A DNA stretch of 64,000 bases from Variovorax paradoxus (GCF_029919115.1 NZ_CP123990.1:4180501-4244500); one strand, 5' to 3'. Positions 42,489-50,500 are shown, counted from the stretch's first letter. Numbers and translations are program-made. Notes: generated by a model from the letters alone, not told the origin.

Positions 42489-42806
42489 TCAGCGCAGTTG
42501 GGGAAGCAGCAAGGTCTGCGAGAAACAGCGAGTCGGGGTGGCGAGTTGCTGCGCATCGGGCCCGGGCAGCAGCATGCAGAAGTTGAGCGCGTGCAGGAAG
42601 CGCTTCTCGCTGATCCAGCGTCGCCGCTCGACCAGCTCGGCATGCATGATCGCGATCTGGCCCGCGAGCCCGCCGAAGCTGATGAGGCCGAGCCTGAGCC
42701 AGAAGCGAAGAGCTTCGGCGAAGGAAACAGGCTGGGAGTGCGCAGAAAGCGCGGGAGGCGTGTCAGTTGCGTCAGGCAAGGCGGTGTCCACGGAGTGCTC
42801 CGTCAT
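42489..42806 (-). pseudogene. chrA: 5' fragment of chromate transporter chrA
   Basis: 105 residues. Residues 28-90 match the start of the ChrA family: [63 protein letters not shown]. Family members continue for another 300 residues with further membrane segments; here the text changes at residue 91 into [15 protein letters not shown] and stops. The conserved FGGPAGQ is FGGLAGQ. The stop is followed after ten bases by the SOD/rhodanese chimera. Chromate efflux cannot be expected. Confidence 0.85.
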
Positions 42807-42901
42807 GAGTCACCAGCGCTTGGACGGGACACCGTCTAACTTTGCAGAACGGGAGGCTGTTTTCCCGAAGCCGGCATCGTAACACCGGCTCCAGCGTGTT
42901 G

Positions 42902-43552
42902 TCAGTTCACGACCGGCGCAGCGTTGATCGCCAGTTGCGCGGCAAACGCGCGCTGGTAGGCAGGCCGCGCTTCGCCGCGAGCGACATAAGCGGCCAGGCC
43001 GGGAAACTCGTTCAGCAGGCCCGATGGCCTGAGCCGCAGCAGCACCGACACCATCAGCAGGTCGCCTGCGGTAAAGCTGCCGTCCAGCCACTCGGCATTG
43101 CCCAGGCAGGCGGCCAGCTGGTTCAATCGGGCGCGCACACGGTCTTCGACGAGGGGCATGCGGTCGGCCTTCCAGGGCTTGTCGCCCTCCGCGAACTTGA
43201 CGGTGACAAGCTCCAGGATGGGAAGCTCGACGGTATTGAGTGCCGCGAACATCCATGTGATGGCGCGCGCCCTTGCGTCGGCGTCGGGCGGAAACAGTCC
43301 CGGATGGCGCTCGGCGATATGCATCACGATGGAGCCGGTCTCGAACAGCGCGAGGCCGCCTTCCTCGTAAGTGGGAATCTGGCCGAAGGGATTCAGCGCC
43401 AGGTGCGCTGGCTCTTTCATCGCGCGAAAGGACACCAGGCGCACCTCGTAGGGCAACCCCGCTTCTTCCAACGCCCAGCGCACGCGCGTGTCGCGCGCCA
43501 GGCCCTTGCCGCCGTCGGGCGACCGTTCGAATGCGGTGATGGTGATGGTCAT
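42902..43552 (-). CDS. glutathione S-transferase family protein
   Basis: 216 residues from the ATG at 43552. The thioredoxin-like N-terminal domain covers 1-85 (VRWALEEAGLPYEVRLVSFR, HLALNPFGQIPTYEEGGLAL, FETGSIVMHIAE with the glutathione-binding Glu-Thr/Ser), and the all-helical C-terminal domain 95-205. It resembles bacterial beta/zeta-like GSTs used in detoxification. The N-terminal extension seen further upstream in frame is not supported. It stands alone between the chr remnant and the gene-poor region. Confidence 0.9.
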   Translation of the reverse strand: MTITITAFERSPDGGKGLARDTRVRWALEEAGLPYEVRLVSFRAMKEPAHLALNPFGQIPTYEEGGLALFETGSIVMHIAERHPGLFPPDADARARAITWMFAALNTVELPILELVTVKFAEGDKPWKADRMPLVEDRVRARLNQLAACLGNAEWLDGSFTAGDLLMVSVLLRLRPSGLLNEFPGLAAYVARGEARPAYQRAFAAQLAINAAPVVN

Positions 43553-43741
43553 GGTGAACGTCCGTTTGGCCGAATGTAGCCGGACAAGCCGCGTTGAAAA
43601 AGCTGCCGGTGTCCGCGCGCGGTAGGGCAAAACGCCCAATTCCCTGAATCGCCGCGCGGCCGTGTAATAGCGGCAACTGACCGGCTCCGCCCATCATTCG
43701 GCTCACGAGCGTTGTGGCAACCCGGTCGAACGGAAACCGAT

Positions 43742-43819
43742 ATGGAACCCCTCGCCCTCCTGCTCGCCCGAATCCAGTTCGGCTTCACGATCTCGTTCCA
43801 CATCCTGTTTCCGGCACTC
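43742..43819 (+). pseudogene. cydA: 5' fragment of cytochrome bd oxidase subunit I gene
   Basis: From ATG 43742 the first 26 codons give LLLARIQFGFTISFHILFPA, which matches the first transmembrane helix of CydA including the high-spin-heme-ligand histidine (FHILFP). After that the sequence departs (PPWSG) and has no further CydA character; 70 codons later the frame ends. No cydB follows. It is a relic of a deletion or a partial copy. Confidence 0.75.
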
Positions 43820-44116
43820 CCTCCCTGGTCAGGCACAAAGCGGTGGGGCGGGGCGCGCCAGCAGCTCGTGCTTCGGAGGCTCGATGCCACTATAGGCGCT
43901 CTGGGCTTGGAAATCGAAGCAACCACGGGAAACGTGGGCGCAATGCAGGATCGCCAGCCCTGTGTCGATCCAGGTGCGAGGTCACTGTCACTGCGGTAGA
44001 CGTGCATACGCGCAAAGCTCTCGCGCGGACGGACTGCTCGGCAGCACGGAGGGTGCCACGGCCCAAGCGCGTTGCCCGGCTGGTACAATCCAGTTTGCCT
44101 GAACTTGATTTGGGTG

Positions 44117-44132
44117 TTGACTGGCCAGTCAA
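44117..44132. repeat. 16-base perfect palindrome
   Basis: TTGACTGG (44117-44124) is followed directly by its reverse complement CCAGTCAA (44125-44132). It lies about 20 bases inside the possible small-RNA transcript. It could be an operator or a 5' hairpin. Unassigned. Confidence 0.7.
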
Positions 44133-44247
44133 GCCGAATCTCACACCGGCGCGTCGAAGTCACTGCGACGAGAAAAACAACACGTGGCTTCCGCAAGTGA
44201 AAATTTGCCGTAACCGTGGACCGCGTGAGAGTTCACGACCAAATCTC

Positions 44248-44273
44248 AAAGCCCGCCTTTTGCGGGCTTTTTC
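44248..44273 (+). terminator. rho-independent terminator
   Basis: AAAGCCCGC (44248-44256) pairs with GCGGGCTTT (44262-44270) with loop CTTTT and runs into TTC; the T-run is TTTTT. It does not follow any gene, which is why an unannotated transcript upstream is suspected. Confidence 0.88.
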
Positions 44274-44550
44274 ATGCCCGGGCGTCGCGTGTGCCCGGGT
44301 ACCCAAGCCAAACACGACCCTCCTGCCTTGCCCCCGCGAGTTCGCATCCGCTCCAAGGTCTTCATCGCGGTTGCAGCAGCGAGTCGGCCGGCCAGACGTT
44401 CGCTGCCCGACGTCGGTGTGATCGATTTCACAAAAACCGCCAACTTGCAAGAAGCCTGCTGCGGAGATGCGCACTGTAGAGCTACGCGTCACTACCATTC
44501 GGCGCCGACAGCCTCTTTAAGGCAGTCAACGCCGGCGTTCGGAGAATCGA

Positions 44551-44826
44551 ATGCCCCTCTTGTTCGTGATGAAGCTGCAGCACCGGCGGCCGCCGCTTCG
44601 CGTCGTGAGACCTGAGGAGGTGCGCCGTGTGTCGGTGCTCACGGCCACCGGGTTGATCGAAGCCGAGATCGAGGCCCTGGACCCGACCGCCCGCTATGCG
44701 GCGTCACCCAGAACCACGGTCCTTCGCATCACGGACGACGGGTTGACCGAGATCCGGAGGGGTGAGGCCTGCGTGCGGGAGCATCTCGATGCATGGGAAC
44801 CGCTGATTCCGGCGGATGTGACTTAG
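44551..44826 (+). CDS. hypothetical 91-residue protein
   Basis: ATG 44551 to stop 44826. Composition is ordinary for a cytoplasmic protein (RPEEVRRVSVLTATGLIEAE, ALDPTARYAASPRTTVLRIT). The pattern of strand, short helix and C-terminal WEPLIPADVT suggests a small folded domain, but no family is recognised. Ribosome-site support is weak. GC-rich third positions favour a real gene. First of four small plus-strand ORFs. Confidence 0.5.
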   Translation: MPLLFVMKLQHRRPPLRVVRPEEVRRVSVLTATGLIEAEIEALDPTARYAASPRTTVLRITDDGLTEIRRGEACVREHLDAWEPLIPADVT

Positions 44827-44926
44827 CGCAGAGAACTGCCTCGTCCTTCGTCAAGCAGGGATTTTTCCTACATGGCGGTCGAACGGGCGGTCCATCATCA
44901 CGCCCTTCGTATTGGAGGGAGTTGTC

Positions 44927-45319
44927 ATGCCACTACAAGAATCCGCGTCTTTGGCCTCGCTTCGGCTCTGGAAAGAGCTGGAGAGATTTGCCCGTTGCGC
45001 CGAGGGGAGCCTGAGCAGGAAACTCGTCGCCTACTTCCGCGGCATGTCTCCGGCGCCCAAGGCGGAAGATTATGCGGTGGCAAAGCGTGCCAGAGCCGTG
45101 GCCAAACACCAGTTTGGGCAGATGCTCACGGACGTGCCGCGTCGCTCGCTGACTGCAAACCCGAATGTCGATCGTCCGTTCCGGCGGCATCGCGCGTACG
45201 CGCTCGCCTCGAAGGTTGGGACTCGAGCGACAGAAATTTCTTATGATGCCGACCCCGAGACCAGCCGAGCGCTGAAAGTGACCTCCTCTGCGCGACATGG
45301 ACGTCGAGTGACGCGATGA
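44927..45319 (+). CDS. hypothetical 130-residue protein
   Basis: ATG 44927 follows GGAGGG by seven bases, so translation is likely. The N-terminal half is helical (LQESASLASLRLWKELERFA, SLSRKLVAYFRGMSPAPKAE) and the middle is Arg/Lys-rich; no known domain or membrane helix. Its stop codon overlaps the start of a 26-codon ORF (ATGA at 45316-45319). Function unknown. Confidence 0.55.
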   Translation: MPLQESASLASLRLWKELERFARCAEGSLSRKLVAYFRGMSPAPKAEDYAVAKRARAVAKHQFGQMLTDVPRRSLTANPNVDRPFRRHRAYALASKVGTRATEISYDADPETSRALKVTSSARHGRRVTR

Positions 45320-45396
45320 ACAAGCAGCGCGGTGACATTGCAGCGCAAGGCACAGACGCCTCTCTCACGCAGCCGCAACACGCGAACTCCCATTGA
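45316..45396 (+). CDS. 26-residue ORF linking two genes by overlapping stop/start codons
   Basis: ATG 45316 lies in the stop of the preceding gene (ATGA). The ORF, starting MNKQRGDIAAQ and ending ANSH, stops at 45396, where its TGA overlaps the TTG that opens the next frame (TTGA 45393-45396). Such a bridge would allow continuous re-initiation across all three frames. The peptide may have no function of its own. Confidence 0.4.
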   Translation: MNKQRGDIAAQGTDASLTQPQHANSH

Positions 45397-45605
45397 CCAC
45401 CTTCATTCTCCATGTGGACGCCGAGATGGATGCGCTTGAAGTGGCGGATCTTCTCGATCGAATAGGAGTGGCCGAGCACGACTGCGTGGCATTGCGCATG
45501 CACCGGGCAGACAAGACATTTTGGGACTGGTGCGTGAGTGGCACCAGCGAAGAGATGGAGGCTGCGCTCGCGCTGCTCGAGGCCGGAGACGGCAAAGTGC
45601 ACTGA
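45393..45605 (+). CDS. hypothetical 70-residue acidic protein
   Basis: Starts at TTG 45393 in the stop of the 26-codon ORF; an in-frame ATG at 45426 is an alternative. The sequence reads FILHVDAEMDALEVADLLDR, VALRMHRADKTFWDWCVSGT, ALALLEAGDGKVH: strand-helix-strand-helix with acidic faces, like a small ferredoxin-fold or regulator. No family recognised. It ends the chain of small ORFs. Confidence 0.45.
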   Translation: MTTFILHVDAEMDALEVADLLDRIGVAEHDCVALRMHRADKTFWDWCVSGTSEEMEAALALLEAGDGKVH

Positions 45606-45712
45606 CCGATCCCAGGAGCGCTTACTCGCAGGTCCACCAATCCGGAGCAGGGAAATTGCTGAGTCAGCTTCTGCTCAAGCGCACTGGCAGGCAAATGGCC
45701 AGCTGCATGTGC

Positions 45713-45961
45713 TCATCGCCTTGGGCGCGGCACTTTCAGCGACCTGCTTCGAGCACCGCCGACGCAGTCAGCGCATCGCCCGTGCAGCGTCAGATCGTGG
45801 CGTAGCACCAGAAAACCTTTGGGCGCCAAGTCTTCCATGCGTCCGGGGCAGCCGTGGATCGGAAACACCCTCCCGCAGTCGCCCCAATGAAAGTGATGGT
45901 GATCGGGCTCGCCATGATCGGACTCGCACAGCGCCTCGTAGCGCGTGGCCTGGCCCGGCAA
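45713..45961 (-). pseudogene. C-terminal remnant of a Fur-family metalloregulator
   Basis: The minus strand encodes ATRYEALCESDHGEPDHHHF followed by HWGDCGRVFPIHGCPG and HDLTLHGRCADC. These match the dimerisation/zinc half of Fur/Zur-type proteins (RYE, HHHxHF, CxxC-like and final CxxC). The N-terminal winged helix is absent; upstream in the frame lies the end of the GntR gene seven bases away. The breakpoint near 45961 may mark the edge of the inserted 46-54 kb cluster. Confidence 0.72.
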
Positions 45962-45967
45962 ATCGAG

Positions 45968-46786
45968 CTAGGGCTGTCGCTTCGTATTGGCCGGGTGCAC
46001 ATCGTGCACCACCTGACCCGCGGAAAGCGTATTGATCGTCTCGCCCGGGATGTCCATGAGGATGCGGCTGCGCTCGGCTGCCAGCGACACGGTGAGGTGC
46101 TGCACCGGCTGCGCATTGAGGTCGTGTAGCAGGCGAACAAACTTGAGCAGCGGCGCGCCGGTCTCTAGGTTCAAGAGCCTTGCACGGGCCGGCTCGGCCA
46201 CCTCGGCCGTGATCTCCTGCACCACCCGCCCGAACTTCACGCCTTGCGCGAGCAGGATTTCGTAGAGCGCCTGCTTGCGCAGCGCGGCGGCCGAGACCCG
46301 TTTGCCCAGGCGCGCGGGCACCCAGGCATCGGTCAGCATCACCGGCGTGCCGTCGATGCTGCGCAGGCGCAGCGCATGGACCGCCTTCTCGCCGACCTCC
46401 AGGTGCAGCGCGGCAGCCACGTCGTGCGGCGGTACCGCCTGCGCCACTTCGAGTACCTCGACATCGGTTTCGAGCGCTGTCTTGCGCAGCCCGTCGACCA
46501 GCCCCAGGCTGGGCTGCGCCCGTGCCTTCGGCAGACCAGTGCGAACGAAGGTGCCCAGGCCGTGGCGGCGCTCCACCAGCCCGAGCGCGGCCAGATCGGC
46601 CAGCGCACGCCGCACCGTGATGCGCGAGACGCCGAAGCGCTCGCACAGCGCCTCTTCCTTCGGCAGCGCGCCGGAGGCGTAGACGCCGCGCGTGATCTCA
46701 TCGCGCAGCACCACGAACAGCTGCCGGTGTAGCGAGGTGCCGGGAAGGCGGTCGAACGAAGGAGAGGGTGCGGGGGGACGTGCCAT
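45968..46786 (-). CDS. GntR-family regulator with UTRA effector domain (HutC type)
   Basis: 272 residues. The winged helix spans about 15-82 (LHRQLFVVLRDEITRGVYAS, LCERFGVSRITVRRALADLA, ALGLVERRHGLGTFV); the UTRA domain 95-255 (HALRLRSIDGTPVMLTDAWV, PLLKFVRLLHDLNAQPVQHL). Divergent from the lyase/dehydratase operon at 46919 across 132 bases, it is the natural repressor of that operon with one of its acids as inducer. The C-terminus directly abuts a Fur-type remnant. Confidence 0.93.
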   Translation of the reverse strand: MARPPAPSPSFDRLPGTSLHRQLFVVLRDEITRGVYASGALPKEEALCERFGVSRITVRRALADLAALGLVERRHGLGTFVRTGLPKARAQPSLGLVDGLRKTALETDVEVLEVAQAVPPHDVAAALHLEVGEKAVHALRLRSIDGTPVMLTDAWVPARLGKRVSAAALRKQALYEILLAQGVKFGRVVQEITAEVAEPARARLLNLETGAPLLKFVRLLHDLNAQPVQHLTVSLAAERSRILMDIPGETINTLSAGQVVHDVHPANTKRQP

Positions 46787-46918
46787 GGCGCAAGGAGTTG
46801 GGCGCCGAGCATAGCAAGGAGGCGGCCGACAGTCGGGCCGGCAGTTGCGGTCCTTGCTCAGTTGTATTTAGAATATAAACACATAAACTCAAGCCGGTTC
46901 ACACAGGACAACGCCGCC
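46787..46918. promoter_or_regulatory. divergent promoter region GntR / polycarboxylate operon
   Basis: The only AT-rich patch for several kilobases lies at 46862-46887 (TTGTATTTAGAATATAAAC with TATAAA as possible -10). UTRA-type GntR repressors generally bind AT-rich operators of this kind overlapping the promoter. No perfect repeat was found. Promoter and operator assignments are inference. Confidence 0.5.
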
Positions 46919-47791
46919 ATGACTTCCTCTTCCACGCTTCGCCGGCTGCTCGATGCGCCCGGCATGGTGATCGCCCCCGGCGCCTACGACGCCATCGGCG
47001 CGCGCCTGATCGAGCAGGCCGGCTTCGCCGCCGTGTACATGACGGGCGCAGGCACCTCGGCGGCGCGCGGCTTTCCCGATTTCGGCCTGCTCACGATGAG
47101 CGAGATGGTCGACAACGCCACGGTCATGGCGCGCTCGGTGGCCATTCCACTGATCGCCGACGCGGACACCGGCTACGGCAACGAACTGAACGTGACGCGC
47201 ACCGTGCGCGAGTACGAGGCGCGCGGCATTGCCGCGATCCACATCGAGGACCAGGTCTCGCCCAAGCGCTGCGGCCACCTCGACGGCAAGGAGGTGATTT
47301 CGCAGGCGGAGTTCGTCTCGAAGATCCGCGCCGCGGTGGAAGCCCGGCGCTCGCAAGAATTCGTGGTCATCGCCCGCACGGATGCGCGCGCCATGCTCGG
47401 CCTGGACGAAGCCATCGCCCGCGCGAACGCGGCGCTGCAAGCCGGCGCCGACATGGCTTTTGTCGAGGCCACGCAGACGCCAGAGGAAGTCGCGGCGGTG
47501 CCGAAGCGCGTGCAAGGCCCGTGCCTGCTCAACCTGGTGCCGGGCGGCCGAACGCCAGTGTTCGACCTGCGCGAAGCCGAAGCCATGGGCTACAAGCTCG
47601 CGATCCTTCCCGGCCTGATGCTCAAGGCCACCATCGAGGCCGGCGACGCAGCGCTCGCCGAGCTCAAGGCCACATTCCGCGCGCCGACCGTCAATGCCAC
47701 GGTGGCCCAGACCTTTCGCCGCTTCGGTGCCGACGATTGGGACGCCCTGCGCACGCGCTTCAACGCCGGCGCGACCATGGAGCAGCGCTGA
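46919..47791 (+). CDS. isocitrate lyase/PEP mutase-family lyase
   Basis: 290 residues from the ATG at 46919. TIM-barrel landmarks: APGAYDAIGARLIEQAGFAA, PLIADADTGYGNELNVTRTV (metal-binding Asp), IHIEDQVSPKRCGHLDGKEV (catalytic Cys in KRCGH), VVIARTDARAMLGLDEAIAR. This branch includes 2-methylisocitrate lyase, dimethylmalate lyase and oxaloacetate decarboxylase; the gene context favours cleavage of a 2-substituted hydroxy-polycarboxylate to pyruvate or glyoxylate plus a diacid. One base separates it from the aconitase-type large subunit. Confidence 0.9.
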   Translation: MTSSSTLRRLLDAPGMVIAPGAYDAIGARLIEQAGFAAVYMTGAGTSAARGFPDFGLLTMSEMVDNATVMARSVAIPLIADADTGYGNELNVTRTVREYEARGIAAIHIEDQVSPKRCGHLDGKEVISQAEFVSKIRAAVEARRSQEFVVIARTDARAMLGLDEAIARANAALQAGADMAFVEATQTPEEVAAVPKRVQGPCLLNLVPGGRTPVFDLREAEAMGYKLAILPGLMLKATIEAGDAALAELKATFRAPTVNATVAQTFRRFGADDWDALRTRFNAGATMEQR

Positions 47792-47792
47792 C

Positions 47793-49193
47793 ATGCCCCG
47801 CACCCTGTTCGACAAGCTCTGGGACGCGCACGTCGTGCGCGAGCTCGGCGACGGCTGGGCGCTGCTGCACATCGACCGCCACCTGCTGCACGACCTCTCG
47901 GGTCCGCCCGCGATGGCCGAGGTGGCGGCGCGCGGGCTGCCGCTGCACAACCCGGAGCTGGACTTCGCCACGCCCGATCACGCCGCCTCGAGCCAGCCGG
48001 GCCGCACCCCCGGCACCTTCCCGCTCGGCGGCCGACTGCACGGCGCGCTGCGCGATCTCAGCGCGAAATCGGGTGTGCGCTTTTACGACCTGGGCCAGCC
48101 GGGCCAGGGCATCGTGCATGTGATGGGGCCCGAGCTGGGCATCGTGCTGCCCGGCCTTACGGTGATCTGCGGCGACAGCCACACCTGCACCAACGGCGGC
48201 CTCGGTGCGCTGGCCTTCGGTGTCGGCTCCTCGGAAAGCACGCACGCCCTCGCCACGCAGACGCTGCGCCAGCAGAAACCCAGGCGCATGCGCATCCGCT
48301 GCGATGGTGAGCTCGGTGCGGGCGTCACCGCGAAGGACCTGGCGCTGCACATCATCGGCACGCTCGGCGCCGCGGCCGGCGTGGGCTGCGCGATCGAATT
48401 CGCGGGCGAGGCGGTGCGCGCACTGGACGTCGAGGCGCGGCTCACGCTGTGCAACCTCACCGTGGAGTTGGGCGCGCGCTTCGGGCTGATCGCGCCCGAC
48501 CAGCGCACTGTCGACTGGGTGCGCGGACGCCTCTTCGCGCCTACGGGCGCGGCCTTCGATGCGGCCGCTGCGCGCTGGCTTTCGCTGGCCTCCGACGAAG
48601 GCGCGCAGTTCGACCGCGAAGAGGTCATCGACGCCGCCGCGGTCGCGCCCACCGTCACCTGGGGCACCAGTCCCGAGGACGCCATCGCCATCGACGGCCA
48701 CGTGCCCGACCCGACCGATGCCCCGGACGCCTCGGCGCGCAGTGCCATAGAGGCTGCGCTGGACTACATGGGCCTCGCACCCCGCGCGGCCATCGCGGGC
48801 ACGCCGGTCGAGTGGGTCTTCATCGGCTCGTGTGCCAACTCGCGCCTGCCCGACCTGCGCGCCGCGGCCGATGTGGCGCGCGGCCGGCGCGTGGCCGACG
48901 GCGTCACCGCATGGGTGGTGCCCGGCTCCGAGAACGTGAAGCGCGCGGCCGAGGCCGAAGGGCTGCGCGAGGTGTTCGAGGCCGCGGGCTTTCAATGGCG
49001 CGAGCCAGGCTGCAGCATGTGCGTCGCGGCCAACGGCGAACAGGTGCCGCCGAAGGCGAGGTGCGTCTCCACCTCCAACCGCAACTTCGTCGGCAGGCAG
49101 GGACCGGGCGCACGCACGCACCTGGCGAGCCCGGCAATGGCCGCGGCCGCCGCCGTCACCGGCCGCATCACCGACGTGAGGACGCTCAAATGA
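47793..49193 (+). CDS. aconitase/isopropylmalate-isomerase-type dehydratase, large subunit
   Basis: 466 residues from the ATG at 47793, length of LeuC. The [4Fe-4S] ligands are present: VICGDSHTCTNGGLGALAFG, FIGSCANSRLPDLRAAADVA and PGCSMCVAANGEQVPPKARC with the CxxC. Substrate loops differ from ordinary LeuC and no leuA/leuB is nearby, so leucine synthesis is unlikely; homoaconitase, citraconate/methylaconitate hydratase or similar is more probable. It overlaps the small subunit by four bases and acts as a heterodimer with it in the cytoplasm. Confidence 0.9.
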   Translation: MPRTLFDKLWDAHVVRELGDGWALLHIDRHLLHDLSGPPAMAEVAARGLPLHNPELDFATPDHAASSQPGRTPGTFPLGGRLHGALRDLSAKSGVRFYDLGQPGQGIVHVMGPELGIVLPGLTVICGDSHTCTNGGLGALAFGVGSSESTHALATQTLRQQKPRRMRIRCDGELGAGVTAKDLALHIIGTLGAAAGVGCAIEFAGEAVRALDVEARLTLCNLTVELGARFGLIAPDQRTVDWVRGRLFAPTGAAFDAAAARWLSLASDEGAQFDREEVIDAAAVAPTVTWGTSPEDAIAIDGHVPDPTDAPDASARSAIEAALDYMGLAPRAAIAGTPVEWVFIGSCANSRLPDLRAAADVARGRRVADGVTAWVVPGSENVKRAAEAEGLREVFEAAGFQWREPGCSMCVAANGEQVPPKARCVSTSNRNFVGRQGPGARTHLASPAMAAAAAVTGRITDVRTLK

Positions 49194-49822
49194 CTATGAC
49201 GCCATTCACTGCCGTCACTGGCGCCGCAACACCGCTGATGCGTGCCAACATCGACACCGACGTGATCGTGCGTATCGAGCGCCTCACCGCTTTCCAGCGC
49301 GACCAACTCGGCCCCTATGCCTTCGAGGCGCTACGCCTACGCCCGGACGGCAGCGAAGACCCGGGCTGCGTGCTCAACCAGCCGGCGTTTCGCAACGCGC
49401 CCGTGCTGCTCGCGGGCGAGAACTTCGGCTGCGGCTCCTCGCGCGAAGGCGCCGTTTGGGCGCTGATGGGGCTGGGCATCCGCTGCGTGATCGCGCCGAG
49501 CTTCGGCGACATCTTCTTCAACAACTGCTTCCAGAACGGCGTGCTGCCGGTGCGCTGGCCGATGGCGCTGGTCGAGGCGCTGGCCACCCAGTGCGCGGGC
49601 GGCGCGCCGGTCACGGTCGACCTGCATGCGAAAACCGTCACCGCGCCCGACAGACGAGCGTTGCCCTTTGACGTCGACCCGCTGCGTCGCGAGGCGCTGC
49701 TACACGGGCTGGACGACATCGGCCTGACGCTGAAGGACGATGCACTTATTCGCGAATGGCAGCAGGCCGACCGGGTGCGCCGCCCCTGGGCCTGGCCCGT
49801 TGTGCAAGGAGCCACGGCTTGA
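49190..49822 (+). CDS. aconitase/isopropylmalate-isomerase-type dehydratase, small subunit
   Basis: 210 residues; ATG 49190 sits in the stop of the large subunit, with a second in-frame ATG at 49196. The swivel domain is complete: ANIDTDVIVRIERLTAFQRD, VLLAGENFGCGSSREGAVWA (conserved GCGSSRE), GIRCVIAPSFGDIFFNNCFQ, NGVLPV. It closes over the Fe-S active site of the large subunit. The longer LeuD-like N- and C-termini match the LeuCD pair of catabolic clusters. The stop overlaps the TTG start of the next gene. Confidence 0.92.
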   Translation: MTMTPFTAVTGAATPLMRANIDTDVIVRIERLTAFQRDQLGPYAFEALRLRPDGSEDPGCVLNQPAFRNAPVLLAGENFGCGSSREGAVWALMGLGIRCVIAPSFGDIFFNNCFQNGVLPVRWPMALVEALATQCAGGAPVTVDLHAKTVTAPDRRALPFDVDPLRREALLHGLDDIGLTLKDDALIREWQQADRVRRPWAWPVVQGATA

Positions 49823-50451
49823 ACGCGGCCGCCACCCCTTCGCTGCGGCGTCACCCCTGGGTGTTGCGCTGGGCCGGCCTCCTCACGCGCGGCCGGCATG
49901 CCGGCGATGCGAGCCTGGCCTCCAGCGACGATGTGCCGGCGAAGCTGCCTGTGACGCTCGCGTTGCGCAGCCCAGACTTCGCGCATGGCGCCGCAATGGC
50001 GCTGCGGCATGCGGGGGAAGGCGTCGGCGACAACCGTTCCCCGGCGCTCGCATGGAATGCCCTGCCACCGCAGGCCGCGCACTGGCTGCTCCTGTGCGAA
50101 GACCCTGACGTGCCGATGGCGCGCGCCATCACGCACTTGCTCGCGTGGGGGCCGCGCTCGCTCGATGCATTGCCCGAAGGCGCGCTGAACGTCGGCCACG
50201 CGCCTGCGGGCGTGGCGCGGGCGCCTAACGGCCTCGGCCGCGACGGATACGACGGCCCCCGCCCGCTGCCCGGGCATGGTCCGCACCGCTATGTCTTCCA
50301 GCTCTACGCGCTCGATACGGCCCCGCCCGCAGGCCTGTCGCGCGACACCACGCTGCTGCCCTGGCTGCGCGTGCACGCACTGGCACGCGGCCGGGTCGAA
50401 GGGACCTACCGCCGGGACTGGCGAGGTCGCCCGATCGCACCTTCGCCCTGA
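49819..50451 (+). CDS. YbhB/YbcL-type phosphatidylethanolamine-binding-like protein
   Basis: 210 residues from TTG 49819, chosen because AAGGAG lies nine to fourteen bases upstream and the codon overlaps the stop of the small subunit (TTGA). PEBP signatures: GEGVGDNRSPALAWNALPPQ, LLCEDPDVPMARAITHLLAW (DPD), GLGRDGYDGPRPLPGHGPHR, YVFQLYALD. The family has no assigned catalytic role in bacteria. Its tight coupling inside a catabolic operon is unusual and suggests a chaperone-like, ligand-binding or enzyme role in this pathway. Confidence 0.88.
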   Translation: MNAAATPSLRRHPWVLRWAGLLTRGRHAGDASLASSDDVPAKLPVTLALRSPDFAHGAAMALRHAGEGVGDNRSPALAWNALPPQAAHWLLLCEDPDVPMARAITHLLAWGPRSLDALPEGALNVGHAPAGVARAPNGLGRDGYDGPRPLPGHGPHRYVFQLYALDTAPPAGLSRDTTLLPWLRVHALARGRVEGTYRRDWRGRPIAPSP

Positions 50452-50500
50452 ACCTGCTGCACGCCCCCGGTTCCATTCAATTCAAAAAGACGGAGACAAC

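Larger units (their letters stand above)
44083..44273 (+). ncRNA. candidate small RNA bounded by extended -10 promoter and terminator
   Basis: TGGTACAAT at 44083-44091 is an extended -10 element (TGnTACAAT), placing a start near 44098. A classic terminator begins at 44248. The roughly 175-base transcript has no plausible ORF with a ribosome site. It starts with the palindrome at 44117 and includes a short repeat GTGAGAGTTCAC near 44225. No known RNA family was recognised; no clear -35 was found. Low confidence. Confidence 0.3.
43820..44550. other. gene-poor region between cydA fragment and small ORFs
   Basis: About 730 bases without a convincing gene on either strand. It contains a 16-base perfect palindrome (44117-44132), an extended -10 promoter-like motif (44083-44091) and a strong terminator (44248-44273); see the separate entries. 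The parts 43820-44080 and 44280-44550 show nothing I recognise. Confidence 0.6.

Noticed and set aside
44117..44132. TTGACT of the palindrome as a -35 box
   Set aside because: No acceptable -10 hexamer lies 16-18 bases downstream.
47793..49822. Calling the aconitase-type pair leuC/leuD for leucine synthesis
   Set aside because: No leuA or leuB nearby; the neighbours are a lyase, PrpD and Bug receptors, so a catabolic role is more likely.
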